From the NCBI RefSeq assembly GCF_032854445.1, contig NC_088307.1, positions 23,821,953-23,885,952 of the forward strand: a stretch of 64,000 nt of DNA. The letters run 5' to 3'. The stretch's first letter is position 1; every line of letters starts with the position of its first letter. The notes below the pieces were generated by a model. It was not told the origin of the DNA. It ran no database searches and worked only from the letters and a program-made list of their open reading frames with translations. Made by a program: the position numbers and the translations under genes. The DNA is from Liolophura sinensis (lineage: Eukaryota > Mollusca > Polyplacophora > Chitonida > Chitonidae). Below are positions 33,301 to 44,300 of this stretch, piece after piece.

Positions 33301-34039
33301 CTCTATCATGTCCATGTAAATGCATGAATAGTGGCAATTTACACGACCCCTAGCACCATGGCTTAAGCAGAGTTAGGTTAAAAAAACATGCAGTGATGTT
33401 AATTGCGACTTATTAGATGTCACTGGTCTAGAAAATTAGACATACATACTTTGCCCTCTACATATGTTCGTTGGCTATTTGTTTTCCTATGATTTTTAAA
33501 CCAAGGTTAACAACAATGCTCTTAAACATCATGTGTAGTTTGATCGACATTTTGGACAATTTAAGTGAGCGCAAAATAAATTTCAAGAAGAGTAGTGTTC
33601 TGCTGCCGACAATGAACGTCGATACTACTTCCCAAATAATCAAACGTCTTTGATTTTCAGCAATTAATGGCTTACGGTCGGGCCATGAATTGTCTGTAGG
33701 TTGCGGCAATAAACGGTCTGACCCAAGCAGTGTCCCGTTCGAGGTCAAAACAGCGTGTGGATCAAAATGGTTGCTTTTAGTTTACTTTGTGGTTTTCCAC
33801 ACTATTATAGTCAATGAGAAAGTCGACAAATATGGGGACAAAACTTTTGTCACCAGAATCTAGACGTCGAAACATTCGTAAACCAGCTGTCAACCATAAA
33901 GGACGTTCCTGTAGAAGTTCATTTGGTACGAGGAGTCATTAGATGTATCTACATACACTGTGTCTTCTTTTGGCAGGGCGAAAAAAGTGCCAAAGTGCCG
34001 TACAAGTTGGGGTAGATTGTGAAAGGCATTTTTGAGGCG

Positions 34040-34135
34040 TATTAAACGAAATAAAGTAAAACTAGAGCATCCACGACAGTGTGATAGTTGACAAATGGTC
34101 ATACTTAACCGGTGAAATACGGCCTCTTGAAAAGT
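34040..34135 (-). repeat. Single copy of dispersed repeat D
   Basis: On the minus strand: ggccgtatttcaccggttaa, then catttgtcaactatcacact, gtcgtggatgctctag. The same order of segments appears at 36545-36600 and 58380-58490. Confidence 0.75.
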
Positions 34136-34344
34136 TACACGCCCTCGAGTACTTTGACTTAATAATGCGGTACAAATAACGCATAGATGTTAATTGCAAT
34201 TTGTTACACGTCGCTGAGACGTCTAGAATTACTCCAAATGCCACGTTGTCATCACACTTAATAAGCAATACCATGAAAACAATGCAAAGGGACCAGGCCT
34301 TGGGGATGCCTACTTCACCAGGAATATAATATGAAGGCCAGCAG

Positions 34345-35290
34345 TCTAGAGAGTAAAAGTAGAGCAGTGACGACAGTGTGATAGTAGTACAGCATGGAGA
34401 GTAAAACCAGAGCAGCGACGACAGTGTGATAGTAGTACAGCATAGAGAGTAACACCAGAGCAGTGACGACAGTGTGATAGTAGTACAGCATAGAGAGTAA
34501 AACCAGAGCAGTGACGACAGTGTGATAGTAGTACAGCATAGAGAGTAAAACCAGAGCAGTGACGACAGTGTGATAGTAGTACAACATGGAGAGTAAAACC
34601 AGAGCAGTGACGACAGTGTGATAGTAGTAGAGCATAGAGAGTAAAACCAGGGCAGTAACGACAGTGTGATAGTGGTACAACATGGAGAGTAAAACCAGAG
34701 CAGTGACGACAGTGTGATAGTAGTACAGCATGGAGAGTAAAACCAGAGCAGTGACGACAGTGTGATAGTAGTACAGCATAGAGAGCAAAACCAGAGCAGT
34801 GACGACAGTGTGATAGTAGTACAGCATAGAGAGTAAAACCAGAGCAGTGGCGACAGTGTGATAGACGTACAGCATAGAGAGCAAAACCAGAGCAGTGACG
34901 ACAGTGTGATAGTAGTACAGCATGGAGAGTAAAACCAGAGCAGTGACGACAGTGTGATAGTAGTACAGCATAGAGAGTAAAACCAGAGCAGTGACAACAG
35001 TGTGATAGTAGTACAGCATAGAGAGTAAAACCAGAGCAGTGGCGACAGTGTGATAGACGTACAGCATAGAGAGCAAAACCAGAGCAGTGACGACAGTGTG
35101 ATAGTAGTACAGCATGGAGAGTAAAACCAGAGCAGTGACGACAGTGTGATAGTAGTACAGCATAGAGAGTAAAACCAGAGCAGTGACGACAGTGTGATAG
35201 TAGTACAGCATAGAGAGTAAAACCAGAGCAGTGACGACAGTGTGATAGTTGGCAAATGGTTAGACATATTACCAACGAACGGGGGGCAGG
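34345..35290 (-). repeat. 48-bp minisatellite, about 19 units, built from dispersed repeat D
   Basis: Minus-strand unit tatcacactgtcgtcactgct then ctggttttactctctatgctgtactac. The final unit (35220-35275) ends in the single-copy flank gatagttggcaaatggt. The open frames of 298-401 codons on the minus strand (16-residue period) follow from the multiple-of-three unit. Confidence 0.93.
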
Positions 35291-35407
35291 CTACAGTAAA
35301 CTAAATATATACAAGCCAGGAGAGCATAAAGTCGGTCTATGCTGACAATTGATAGTACAGGTATAAAAAAAATATATAGGGAAGACAAAAGCAAATATAT
35401 TTATAAT

Positions 35408-35490
35408 ATAATTAAAGACGTACAGTACATAGAGAAAAGCCAGAGCAGCGACGACAGTGCGATATCTGGCAAAAGGTCACATATTCCCAG
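35408..35490 (-). repeat. Single copy of dispersed repeat D
   Basis: Plus strand: cagtacatagagaaaagcca, gagcagcgacgacagtgcga, tatctggcaaaaggtc. Same core as the 48-bp unit, 120 bp beyond the array. Confidence 0.7.
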
Positions 35491-37046
35491 ATAAGCCAGT
35501 GAGTATAAACTTGACATCAAATAGCATTACACCACAATACTGTGTAAGCGTGATGTTAAAGCGTTTAATAAAATTAATAATTGTTAAATAAATCACGTTC
35601 GCCTTTCATTTTTGAACAAGTTACAGAAGAAACATTTTTTATATAGCGATGTGCATATAACTTTATATACGATGGAAACTGCCAAGATTAAAACATTCCT
35701 CTCATTGAAATGGTATTCAGTTGAAATGTCCGATTGTGAAACTAAGCCAAAATATTGTTAACGATTCTGCGTAAATCTTCATAAAAACTCGTATTCGCTT
35801 TGCCAACGAAAGCCGCCTCAAGCTAAAGGGGGCTTTTCAAAACGGACACGAATTACCCCTAGCCATCACTCAATACGTTTAGCCACCCACACCTCTTACA
35901 GAAGTCGCTCAGATCTGACTGGTTTATGGCACTTTCTATTGCCCCACTCTGAAAGGATGCCTAATTAACGAAGTGATAAATATCCAGATCAAAGAATACA
36001 CCGCGCCTAAACCACGACACATTGCCGCGGGCAGTTTGAGCTAATCATTCGACGATTGAAATGAAGCTACCGAACCGAATAACGGTAAAAGCAATGAATT
36101 GTCAAATCCATTGATTTTTACGACTCCTTTTTTTTATCTTAGCAGTACTTTTATCACCTTCGCACGACCCTTGTCAGTTTGTGTTTTGTTATCTTTGTAT
36201 TCTGCCGCTGGTTGTATGTGACAAACAAAATAACCTCATAGAATTAAAGCTAAGATCCAGAAATAAAGGAATGCAAACATCTCAGAAGCATGGAGAGTGC
36301 ATGACCCATGTTAAATTAATGCTGCGTCCTTGTCGCAAAGAGCATCAAAGATTTTTAAAGTAACCCGAAAGTTGGCCAGCAGATAACTACAGGGCCGGTT
36401 TTTCAAAACTGGTTTAAGCCTTAATACCAGATTTAACTTAAGCCAAGCCGTCAATTTTGTAACATTATATTAAATAGAAGAATACATTCTAGCATTTACA
36501 TAAGCAGTTAGCATAATATCCTAACGGAAGCAAATTAACAATAGGCTGGATTTCACCGGTTACTTGTGACAATTTGTCAACTATCACACTGACGTCAATA
36601 ATCGCGAGGCGAAATTCCCAAAACGACGTCTAACACAAACCTCAGAAAACCTAAGAAAGTATATGAAATACGATATTAGGGCGAAATCCTACAAAGAGAA
36701 GCAGTCAGCAGCATTCACTGATGTTGGAAAAGCGCAAGGTATGTTCTGGGCGAATGAGTGAAATCAGTATTAAAATCGTGTGACATGCTATCATATAAGT
36801 TAAAAGTATATAATAGTATATAATAAATTACGTATCTCAGTAGCACTTTAATTGCAACTGTTCATATATCGAATGTGGCGATCTACTTCAAAACGTTGGA
36901 GATACGGTCCCTAGCCTTGGGTTAAGCCGAATTAGACACAATCATGAAGTAGAGTACCAGAGATTCTGGACGCTCTGTCTTATTTACTTACAAGAGAATT
37001 ATACTCGTTGTAAAACTTAAGAAACTTAGAGTGAAGGCGATTGATT
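35490..37046. other. Non-coding stretch
   Basis: Apart from the partial repeat at 36545-36600 I see no gene, SINE or array here. Confidence 0.5.
36545..36600 (+). repeat. Partial dispersed repeat D
   Basis: Reads atttcaccggttacttgtga then caatttgtcaactatcacac tgacg. The downstream GCTCTGG core is absent. Confidence 0.65.
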
Positions 37047-37309
37047 GAATATTTATTTATTTCATTCCATTGGTGTTTTACGCCGTAAGAATATTTCACT
37101 TATACGACGGCGGCCAGTATTATGGTGGGTGGAAACCGGGCAGAGCCCGGGGGAAACCCATGACCATCCGCAGATTGCTGCATGACCTTCCCACGTACGG
37201 CCGGAGAGGAAGCCAGCATGAGCTGGACTTGAACTCACATCGACCGCATTGAGTGAGAGACTCAAGGGTGATAACGCTGCGCTAGCGCGCTAACCAACTG
37301 GGCCCAGTT
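37047..37309 (-). mobile_element. SINE A, minus orientation, full length
   Basis: Runs from a TTTATT-type tail through ggtgttttacgccgtaagaa and acggccggagaggaagccag to the tRNA-like head gcgctagcgcgctaaccaac. Confidence 0.9.
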
Positions 37310-37319
37310 TTACAAAGAT

Positions 37320-38257
37320 GTCGTGCATGTGCGATTATCGCACATATATAGGACTTAGGTACGATGAAAGTGACGTACAAAATACCGTACAACCAAGGTA
37401 CGATAAAAAAAAAATGAAACTGGGCCCAGGTGAGGATTACTCCTTAACAGTTTCTGCATATAGTCGTATTCATACGAGTACAGGTATAGGTCAACCAAAA
37501 GAGGCACAATTTGTACCCATCTGAATTTCTATGACTACGATCAACATACGATTGACAATATCCTGATTAAGTACTAAAATCTAGACTTTGTTGTGTTTTC
37601 TTTAAGCCAAAATGTTATACTTACAGATCACATTGGTTTCTTCGAAACCAGTTTATCTTTAATTTCATAGAACGAATCAAGTTATTTGTTATCGCCGAAT
37701 TCCACGAGGCGGGGTACTTTTTTCCATGTGTATGCTATACTTCTCGGTAGGCGTCGAAACTTTAACAAATCATTGAACTGCATGGTTAACGAAATTTCAC
37801 ACACGATCTTTTAACCCATAAGAACTATTTTCCTAGAAACCCTGTAAATTGCCGCCGTCTGTCTTTCTGTGATAAACAACGATGTCGGGGATGATTGCAT
37901 GATAAATTATTTGTGCAACTTAGCGATCAAAACCTGAAGAGCTTTGCGTCGGTTTTGCGACGGCACAATTTCCTGACTCAAGTCGATCTTGTGGTGTCTG
38001 GCGTTATCTATTTGACAAATAGGAGAGGAATGCTGACAAGCCCTCGTTGGAAAATAACGGCCATTGCGCGAAAAAAAAATCATCCGCCTGTTATACAAAA
38101 GCCTTCACACAGCAGCATTGATTATCTCATAAATGAATCGGATGGAGAGAAAACACGCCATACGCTGCATGTAATTCGCAATTAAAATAACACGCGAGAA
38201 AACAAATGCGATATTGCCATTTAACTCAATCCTCACAAAGATAGCCCACTGTAAATG
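37320..38257. other. Stretch without a supported gene
   Basis: An open frame at 37895-38185 (96 codons from an ATG) has no recognisable domain or splice context. I do not call it a gene. Confidence 0.4.
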
Positions 38258-38540
38258 TCGAAGTCGAGGGACCGAGGATCAAACCCGGGTATGGTCGCAC
38301 CAAAGTACATTCCTAGTTGTTGCTGTGTCGCTTGGCGCTCAGCTCTGAGAGGTTAGAGCAAGGAAACCAGTGTCATTATAATGTGACTATGTTGGGTGTC
38401 ATGTCATGGTGTCTGTGGCATGATGCATGAGTGGCGACAGCACTTTGGCGGCCTGAACTCGCCCATCAACGCGAAGACGCAGTATATGTACTGGAGGGCC
38501 CAGTTGTGGGTTTGCTGTCATATAAACGTGACGTCAAAGA
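38258..38540 (+). mobile_element. Second tRNA-derived SINE family (family B)
   Basis: B-box-like gaggatcaaacccgggt, then gcttggcgctcagctctgag, aggttagagcaaggaaacca, cactttggcggcc and an end near cgtgacgtcaaagaagg. It aligns segment by segment with 54463-54822 and not with family A. Confidence 0.75.
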
Positions 38541-39001
38541 AGGTCAGTTAACTAATTTGGCTATATCTTGAAGTTTCATTACATGGTCCATTTGATTGGC
38601 GCGTTCGGAATCTTCCATTTGCATAAATAACAATTTGAGGAGGTGAGTATCTGACTGGTTAATGATGGGTTGGAATCAATGCGTCGAAAAAGACATTCGT
38701 ATACCAGGCGTCAAGCAATAAGGAAGTTTCAGGTCAATAATCACAGGGACAATTCCCAAAACTTTCGAGTAGCCGTCGGATCAAGGTAGTCAACTAAGAG
38801 ATATATAGCAGCTTAGAGATATGCGTAGTGCACGTGTGGCTTGATTTAATAAAACTTGTAGGTGACTTGCCAGATGAACACCCAATGATCATGGAATAGT
38901 CAGGATCGCTCGAGGCTGTATTGAGGTACAAGACTCGAATCCAACGCTCGCTGCAGCCTTATATCAGGAGGTTTGTTAAGCATATATTTTATTTCAGTTT
39001 G

Positions 39002-39050
39002 TAATATTCTTGAGTACGGCATAAAACACCAATCAGATAAATAAATAAAT
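39002..39050 (+). mobile_element. Extremely truncated SINE A (about 49 bp) with a perfect target duplication
   Basis: Only the 3' end taatattcttgagtacggca...TAAA is present. It is flanked by atttcagtttg at 38991-39001 and again at 39051-39061. Confidence 0.88.
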
Positions 39051-39279
39051 ATTTCAGTTTGAACCGACCAATCAGTTGGGGAGGATTCTGTTCAAATCTG
39101 AAAATAAAGATGGAGTTTCTGAATGATATATACATCCTTATCAAAAAAGTCAAGAAGGCCATAAAGAATTTTTAAGAATGACAGGGTACTGTGTCCTTTG
39201 TTATTAATTTAGTTAACCGATTGAGATTGCTTTTTAAATATCATGTTGCTTTATGCCATTGATTTACATGGCTGAATTA

Positions 39280-39535
39280 GGGGGCCTCCGTGGCTCAGTT
39301 GGTTAGAGCGTAATGACCCAGGAGCCTCTCACTCAATGCGGTCGATGTGAGTTCAAGTCTAGCTCAGGCTGGCTTCCTCTCCGCCGTACGTGGGAAGGTC
39401 ATGCAGCAACCTGCGGATGGTCGTGGGTTTCCCCCGGGCTCTGCCCGGTTTCCACCCACCATAATACAGGCCGCCGTAGTATAAGTGAAATATTCTTGAG
39501 TACGGCGTAAAACACCAATCAAATAAATAAATAAA
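39280..39535 (+). mobile_element. SINE A, full length, with a 15-bp target duplication
   Basis: Head gggggcctccgtggctcagt with the A-box region, B-box-like gagttcaagtctagc, TAAA tail. Flanks tacatggctgaatta (39265-39279) and tacacggctgaatta (39536-39550) differ at one base. A short deletion in the head removes the usual gctagcgcagc. Confidence 0.93.
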
Positions 39536-39618
39536 TACACGGCTGAATTAAATATATAGCCATTGTAAAAGTACGTGTCGACTTTTTGTTACTTCCATCG
39601 TGATGTTCTGAAAAATGT

Positions 39619-39770
39619 TTTCATCACTGAAAACTGTTGACTGCTTCTCTTTGCATCATTCCTTCTTATTTTCGTACTTTATATACTTTCTTAGTTCTTT
39701 GGTGGTTTGTGTTATACCTCGGTTTTGGGATTATTGAGCTGGAATGTTCTCATTGGTTAACGGCTGTTGG
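39619..39770 (+). repeat. Direct repeat E, left copy
   Basis: About 150 bp sharing aactgttgactgcttctctt, tttcgtacttyatatact-like and gattattgasc-like segments with 45698-45840. The pair brackets the small gene at 41229-45446. Confidence 0.75.
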
Positions 39771-40528
39771 TTTTGACCAGCACCACACGACTCAGTACCT
39801 TTCAGCACACTACTCAGAATGAATGGACTTAAAAGTAAAGTTAAGAGCTGGAACACAACAAAGCTCCTATCACCAACTAGTGACCGGAGTATCGTATATG
39901 CAATGACAAAGATGTCCACCAGAACTTGACAATTAGCTTAAAGCTATCTCCATCTACTACCGGAAGTCAGGCGTGCTGGTCAGGAAAGCTTCACGCTGGT
40001 AGTGTTACTTAAGCTGTCCTGACTGACAAATCTCCGCATAAGCTGTCCCCCAAGGTTATCGACACCTGAATCGTCCATCTCTCTTTGTTCTCTTCCAGAC
40101 AAGATAAGAGCTTGGCCCAACACAACACAATTATGTCGTCACTAATTGATCGATGGATTGATTTATGGCTTGATTGATTGAAGTTTAACGCCGTCACTTT
40201 GGGTCACGTTTTCCAGGCTTTTCTCACCTCAGACAAGTTGATGTGCTCACGAGAATAAATGGGTCAATTAAGCCTTTTGTAGTGAGGAAGGTCCATCGGT
40301 TTATCAGTCTGCAGGGTGATAGCTGGGTGAACCGTTAACTCACATCCCTGGCTTGTCTCTGATACGTCGGGTGTGGAAGCTCAGACTATGGAGTCAATTT
40401 ATAGGCTTAAAATGAAACATTAGGCGGTAAAATATTCTTCCAAAATTTGTGTTTCATGATTTTAAACCAAACTAGTATAAAGATAACTCAAGGGAACCAA
40501 ACCTATTACAGGAATGGACAAGCCAATA

Positions 40529-40583
40529 TTTATTTATTTATTTATTTATTTATTCCATTGGTGTTATGCTGAACACCGTATGT
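40529..40583 (-). mobile_element. SINE A 3' fragment, minus orientation
   Basis: TTTA-repeat tail followed by ttccattggtgttatgctga. The body is lost. Confidence 0.6.
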
Positions 40584-41053
40584 TTTCACTCTGTCTTACA
40601 TATCTGTTAATTTTTACACAAAGCCTGTTGCCAGTGAGGCTAGAATGCACTCTGTTATTGCAGCAGATTATTCCGTTAAATATAACACGCATATTCTATT
40701 AATTAAACACGCCGGCCTTCGACTGAAAAAATATTAATCGATGTCGCTGATGGCCGACGTAAAGACTCCACAAATCAACCAACAGAATATGGTTCAAACT
40801 ACAAATACTCATTTGTGCTGACTATGTGTTAACATGTTATTGCATTAACATGTGTTATTGCTTCGAACACCAATAGACGTACATTTACAGCACAAAATAT
40901 GATACAATGCTTTGTCCATGGGCATGTTATAAATAATATTTAAATACGTCGTAGAAGCTTTCTACAACGTCATAATAAGATCTGATGTCATTCCTGCCAG
41001 TCGTCTTAAACGCCTAAAACAGTATGTTTTCATGCCATAAATATCACGACTTT

Positions 41054-41122
41054 TGACGTCATAAAGTGTGAGACGAAATTATTGACGTAATAAATGTCGG
41101 ACGTCATAAACGACTGACGTCA
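41054..41122 (+). promoter_or_regulatory. Cluster of CRE-like TGACGTCA sites
   Basis: Perfect TGACGTCA at 41054-41061 and 41115-41122, plus TGACGTAA at 41083-41090 and GGACGTCA at 41099-41106: four ATF/CREB-type sites in 69 bp, ending 107 bp before the ATG at 41229. A fifth perfect site lies in intron 1 (41540-41547). The spacing suits a promoter. CREB/ATF binding is inference from the established consensus. Confidence 0.5.
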
Positions 41123-41228
41123 TAAACATGTAGGTCTCGCTGAACAACCGAAACAGAGACCTCGAATTTGGGATCGAAACGTAACGACAGACGTGTGTTT
41201 ACCTTCCACTACGACAAACAAAAAGGCT

Positions 41229-41361
41229 ATGGAGAAAAAATTAAATCGAACAAATGAAAAAATTCCTGCGCCTTTACCTCGTAGAATCAGAGACCTGCGG
41301 CAGGAGTTCGATCACATCGACCGACCTGTGATGACGTGGAAGAGAAGGTGGAGCGTTAAAG
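41229..41361 (+). CDS. Small gene, exon 1 (coding part)
   Basis: 44 codons plus one base from ATG, donor g|gtaagg. It encodes a Lys/Arg-rich segment with PAPLPRRIRDLRQEFDHIDR. The transcription start is unknown. Confidence 0.5.
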
Positions 41362-44300
41362 GTAAGGTCAGATAATCGATGAATTGATCGGATCAGTGAG
41401 GGATAATACTTTGTGTACTAGTTATGTAAAGAACACACTGAAATGAAGTATATATCAGATGACAAATATTTCGATTTAGTTTTTTAGAATTTTTCCAACC
41501 GAGTAAAATGCCTAGAGTAAAATACCTAGAGTATATCGGTGACGTCACATCCTTATGTTTGGCATGAAAAAGTTCGTTTCAAGGTCCATTCGGTGAACGC
41601 GTTCATATTTCTGTATGTTTATGCATTTTGATTGATTATATCTAGCAGTTAATGTGTGTCACATGTCAAAAACGTGATGTGATGTCACTGGTCCCAATGT
41701 GTTCAGAAAAGGTCACCGTAGAATCCAAAGTTTCAAATGCAATGAAAAAAACGTCAAAACAAAAACAAAAAAAAAACAACTCCTTTCCTAACTAGTGTTC
41801 ATTGGACTTCAATCTGACACACACTTCGTGTTAGTGTTGTCTTTGCCTTTAAGCTGAAACTCACTTACTTATCATAAATAATCTGCATTCTCTCGTCAGT
41901 CTTTCGTACATGTAAGCCTGTATATTTATTTATGTGATTGGTAATTTACGCCGCGTACTCAAGAATATTTCATACGGCGGTGGCCAACATTATAGTTGGA
42001 GGAAACCGGACAGAGCCCAGGGGAGACGCACGACCATCCACAGCTTGCTGACATGAGCTTTCATGCATGTAACTTACTTCTTTATTTCATTTGGTGTTAA
42101 CACACTAATACAACTGTGTGTAGGCTGTTATACCAAGCAGCCTACCTAGATGTTCACTTTTGTCGAACTTTTGGTTTATATTGATTTTACATGATTTACT
42201 TTTTTTAACACAAAGAGACACATTAATGAAAGGAATTATTTATTATTAATCATTTCTTTTGATTTTTATTTGATTTAATCGTTTTCTTGAAGAACCGAGT
42301 CCGCTGTCGTTGCCCTCGAACCAAATTCAGTTTCCATTAAGATTGCCTCGTATCTCAAGTAGACCTAACTTACCGAAGCCACCCCCAAAAACCGAGTCAC
42401 ACGCACCTTTCAAAGGTAAGTGAAATAATGTGTGAGTAAAATTAACAATTCTAACCGTTACAAGACAAATGGTGAATCTTTCATGCCTGAATACGTCGGT
42501 TCCAAGCTGAACAAAAATCACACCATTCTCTACTGTTAGCAATAAACTAGCTATCTGTATCACTGTAACACAGCTACAGACATAGAGATAAAGTCACGTG
42601 TTAAAGAAAAGAATAGAATTGCACATGGGTCGGAACAACTTCGCTAAAAACATTAATCTGTTAATTTGGGACAGAAAGTCTGTTGTCTGTGTGATGTTAA
42701 AATAAGAAAAAAGTAACTCCAAATATTGAAGTGATATTATTAGTCTACATTTCGGTCACTATGCTGGTGCCATCATCAGTAAACATATATCGTGAAGAAT
42801 ATATAGGCTTATACACATTTAGCTGCGTAGGTATACAATGCATGCAGGCATAAAGACAAAACAAAGGATGGTAAGTTAGAAGAAAGGTAGGAATGTTTGA
42901 GCGTGAATTACATAATATTAAGCTGGTGTAAGAGGCATTGCATGAAATACTGAGGAAAGTAAAATAGAATGAATGGTTGAAGCCAGAGTTGAAATTGCCG
43001 GGGATTTGGGGGGTGGGTGCGTGTGTGTATCTGGGTGGGGGGAGGGGGGGTACAATGATGCAGAAATAACAAAATAAATAAAACAATAGGTATATGTGAA
43101 AAAAAAAAACAGGGAGAGTCAGGGAGACCCCCAGGTAAAACTGACAAAGGGCGATGGTTTCCTCTGGCCTCCAATTGCCCGGCTTTTCTCCACTATGATA
43201 CATTCAGTGGGAAGGTCTACCAGCAACCTGCGTATGGTCGTGGGTTTCTGCCGGGCTCTGCCCGGTTTCCTCCCATCATAATGCTGGCCGCCGTCGTACG
43301 AGTGAAATATTCTTGAATACGGCGTAGAACATCAAATAAATAAATAAATAAATAAATATTATATCTTCATAATTGCTTGATTTCGTACCGGTAGTCAAGA
43401 TTTTTTAAATTATATGATGGTGATCGTGTTAATGAAAACTTTAAAACATTCGACCTCAATCAAAAGTATATACTGCATTATGCCTTATTGTACAGCTCAC
43501 AATTTGGGTTACACCATCTTACCGCCAATTCGAAAAGAGTCTAAACGGGACCCAAGGATGAGGAGAGAAAAGAGGGCTTATGTGGACAGATGGGATGCTA
43601 ATACGGATGTAAGAGAGTCTGATACGGACGAGGAGGATCACGGCCCGACCACAGGTAAAAGCAATCAGATCAGTTCCTCTGTTTCATTCTCATTAGATAC
43701 CGTGAGCAGATTTTCTTTCTCATTTGTTACTTTGATGATACCTTGGCTGGTTCCTGCATCTGACGTCGGATGCAGGCACGCAGAGTATTGTTTTTTTTTT
43801 TGTTTTTTTCCCCCTAATTATATACTTTGAGCAAATGCTCTGTTTAGTATGCCCTAGTATACTTTGAGCAGATCCTGTGTCTACGTTTCTCACATGATAC
43901 TTTGAGCAGATCCTGTGTCTACGTTTACGCACCGTTTAGTCTCTTGATTCTGTTTTCTTTCTCACAGTATACTTTGAGTACAGCCTATTCCTATTGTTTA
44001 TTTTCTGATGAGATACTTTGAACAGACACTTTGTTTAGTTTCTCACACCAGCTGATCTTAAGAAGAGAATCGGTTTTCTTTCTCCAAGTGTATCTTGAGA
44101 AACTATTATTTTCTAATTTATTATACTGGTTTCTCACGTCAGACTTCGAGCATTTCCTCTGTCTACATTCTCACAGCATTTGAACTTTAGAACAGAATCT
44201 CCTACCTTCCTGTTTGTTATTTCAGTTATCTCAAGGTTTTATATTTAAAACCTTTCTCTTTTCATTATTCGATACTATAAACACATCATTTGTTTGTTTT

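Noticed and set aside
34062-35275. Minus-strand open frames of 298-401 codons
   Set aside because: Three overlapping frames are open at once across a 48-bp array, as expected for a stop-free repeat and not for a gene.
37895-38185. 96-codon plus-strand open frame starting MHDKLFVQLSDQNL
   Set aside because: No recognisable domain, no good upstream acceptor or downstream donor, and it contains an A9 homopolymer. Probably chance.
43414-43830. 138-codon frame read as a single-exon gene
   Set aside because: The middle part is better explained as exon 3 of the spliced small gene. The ends outside 43496-43654 run through the acceptor and into intron sequence.
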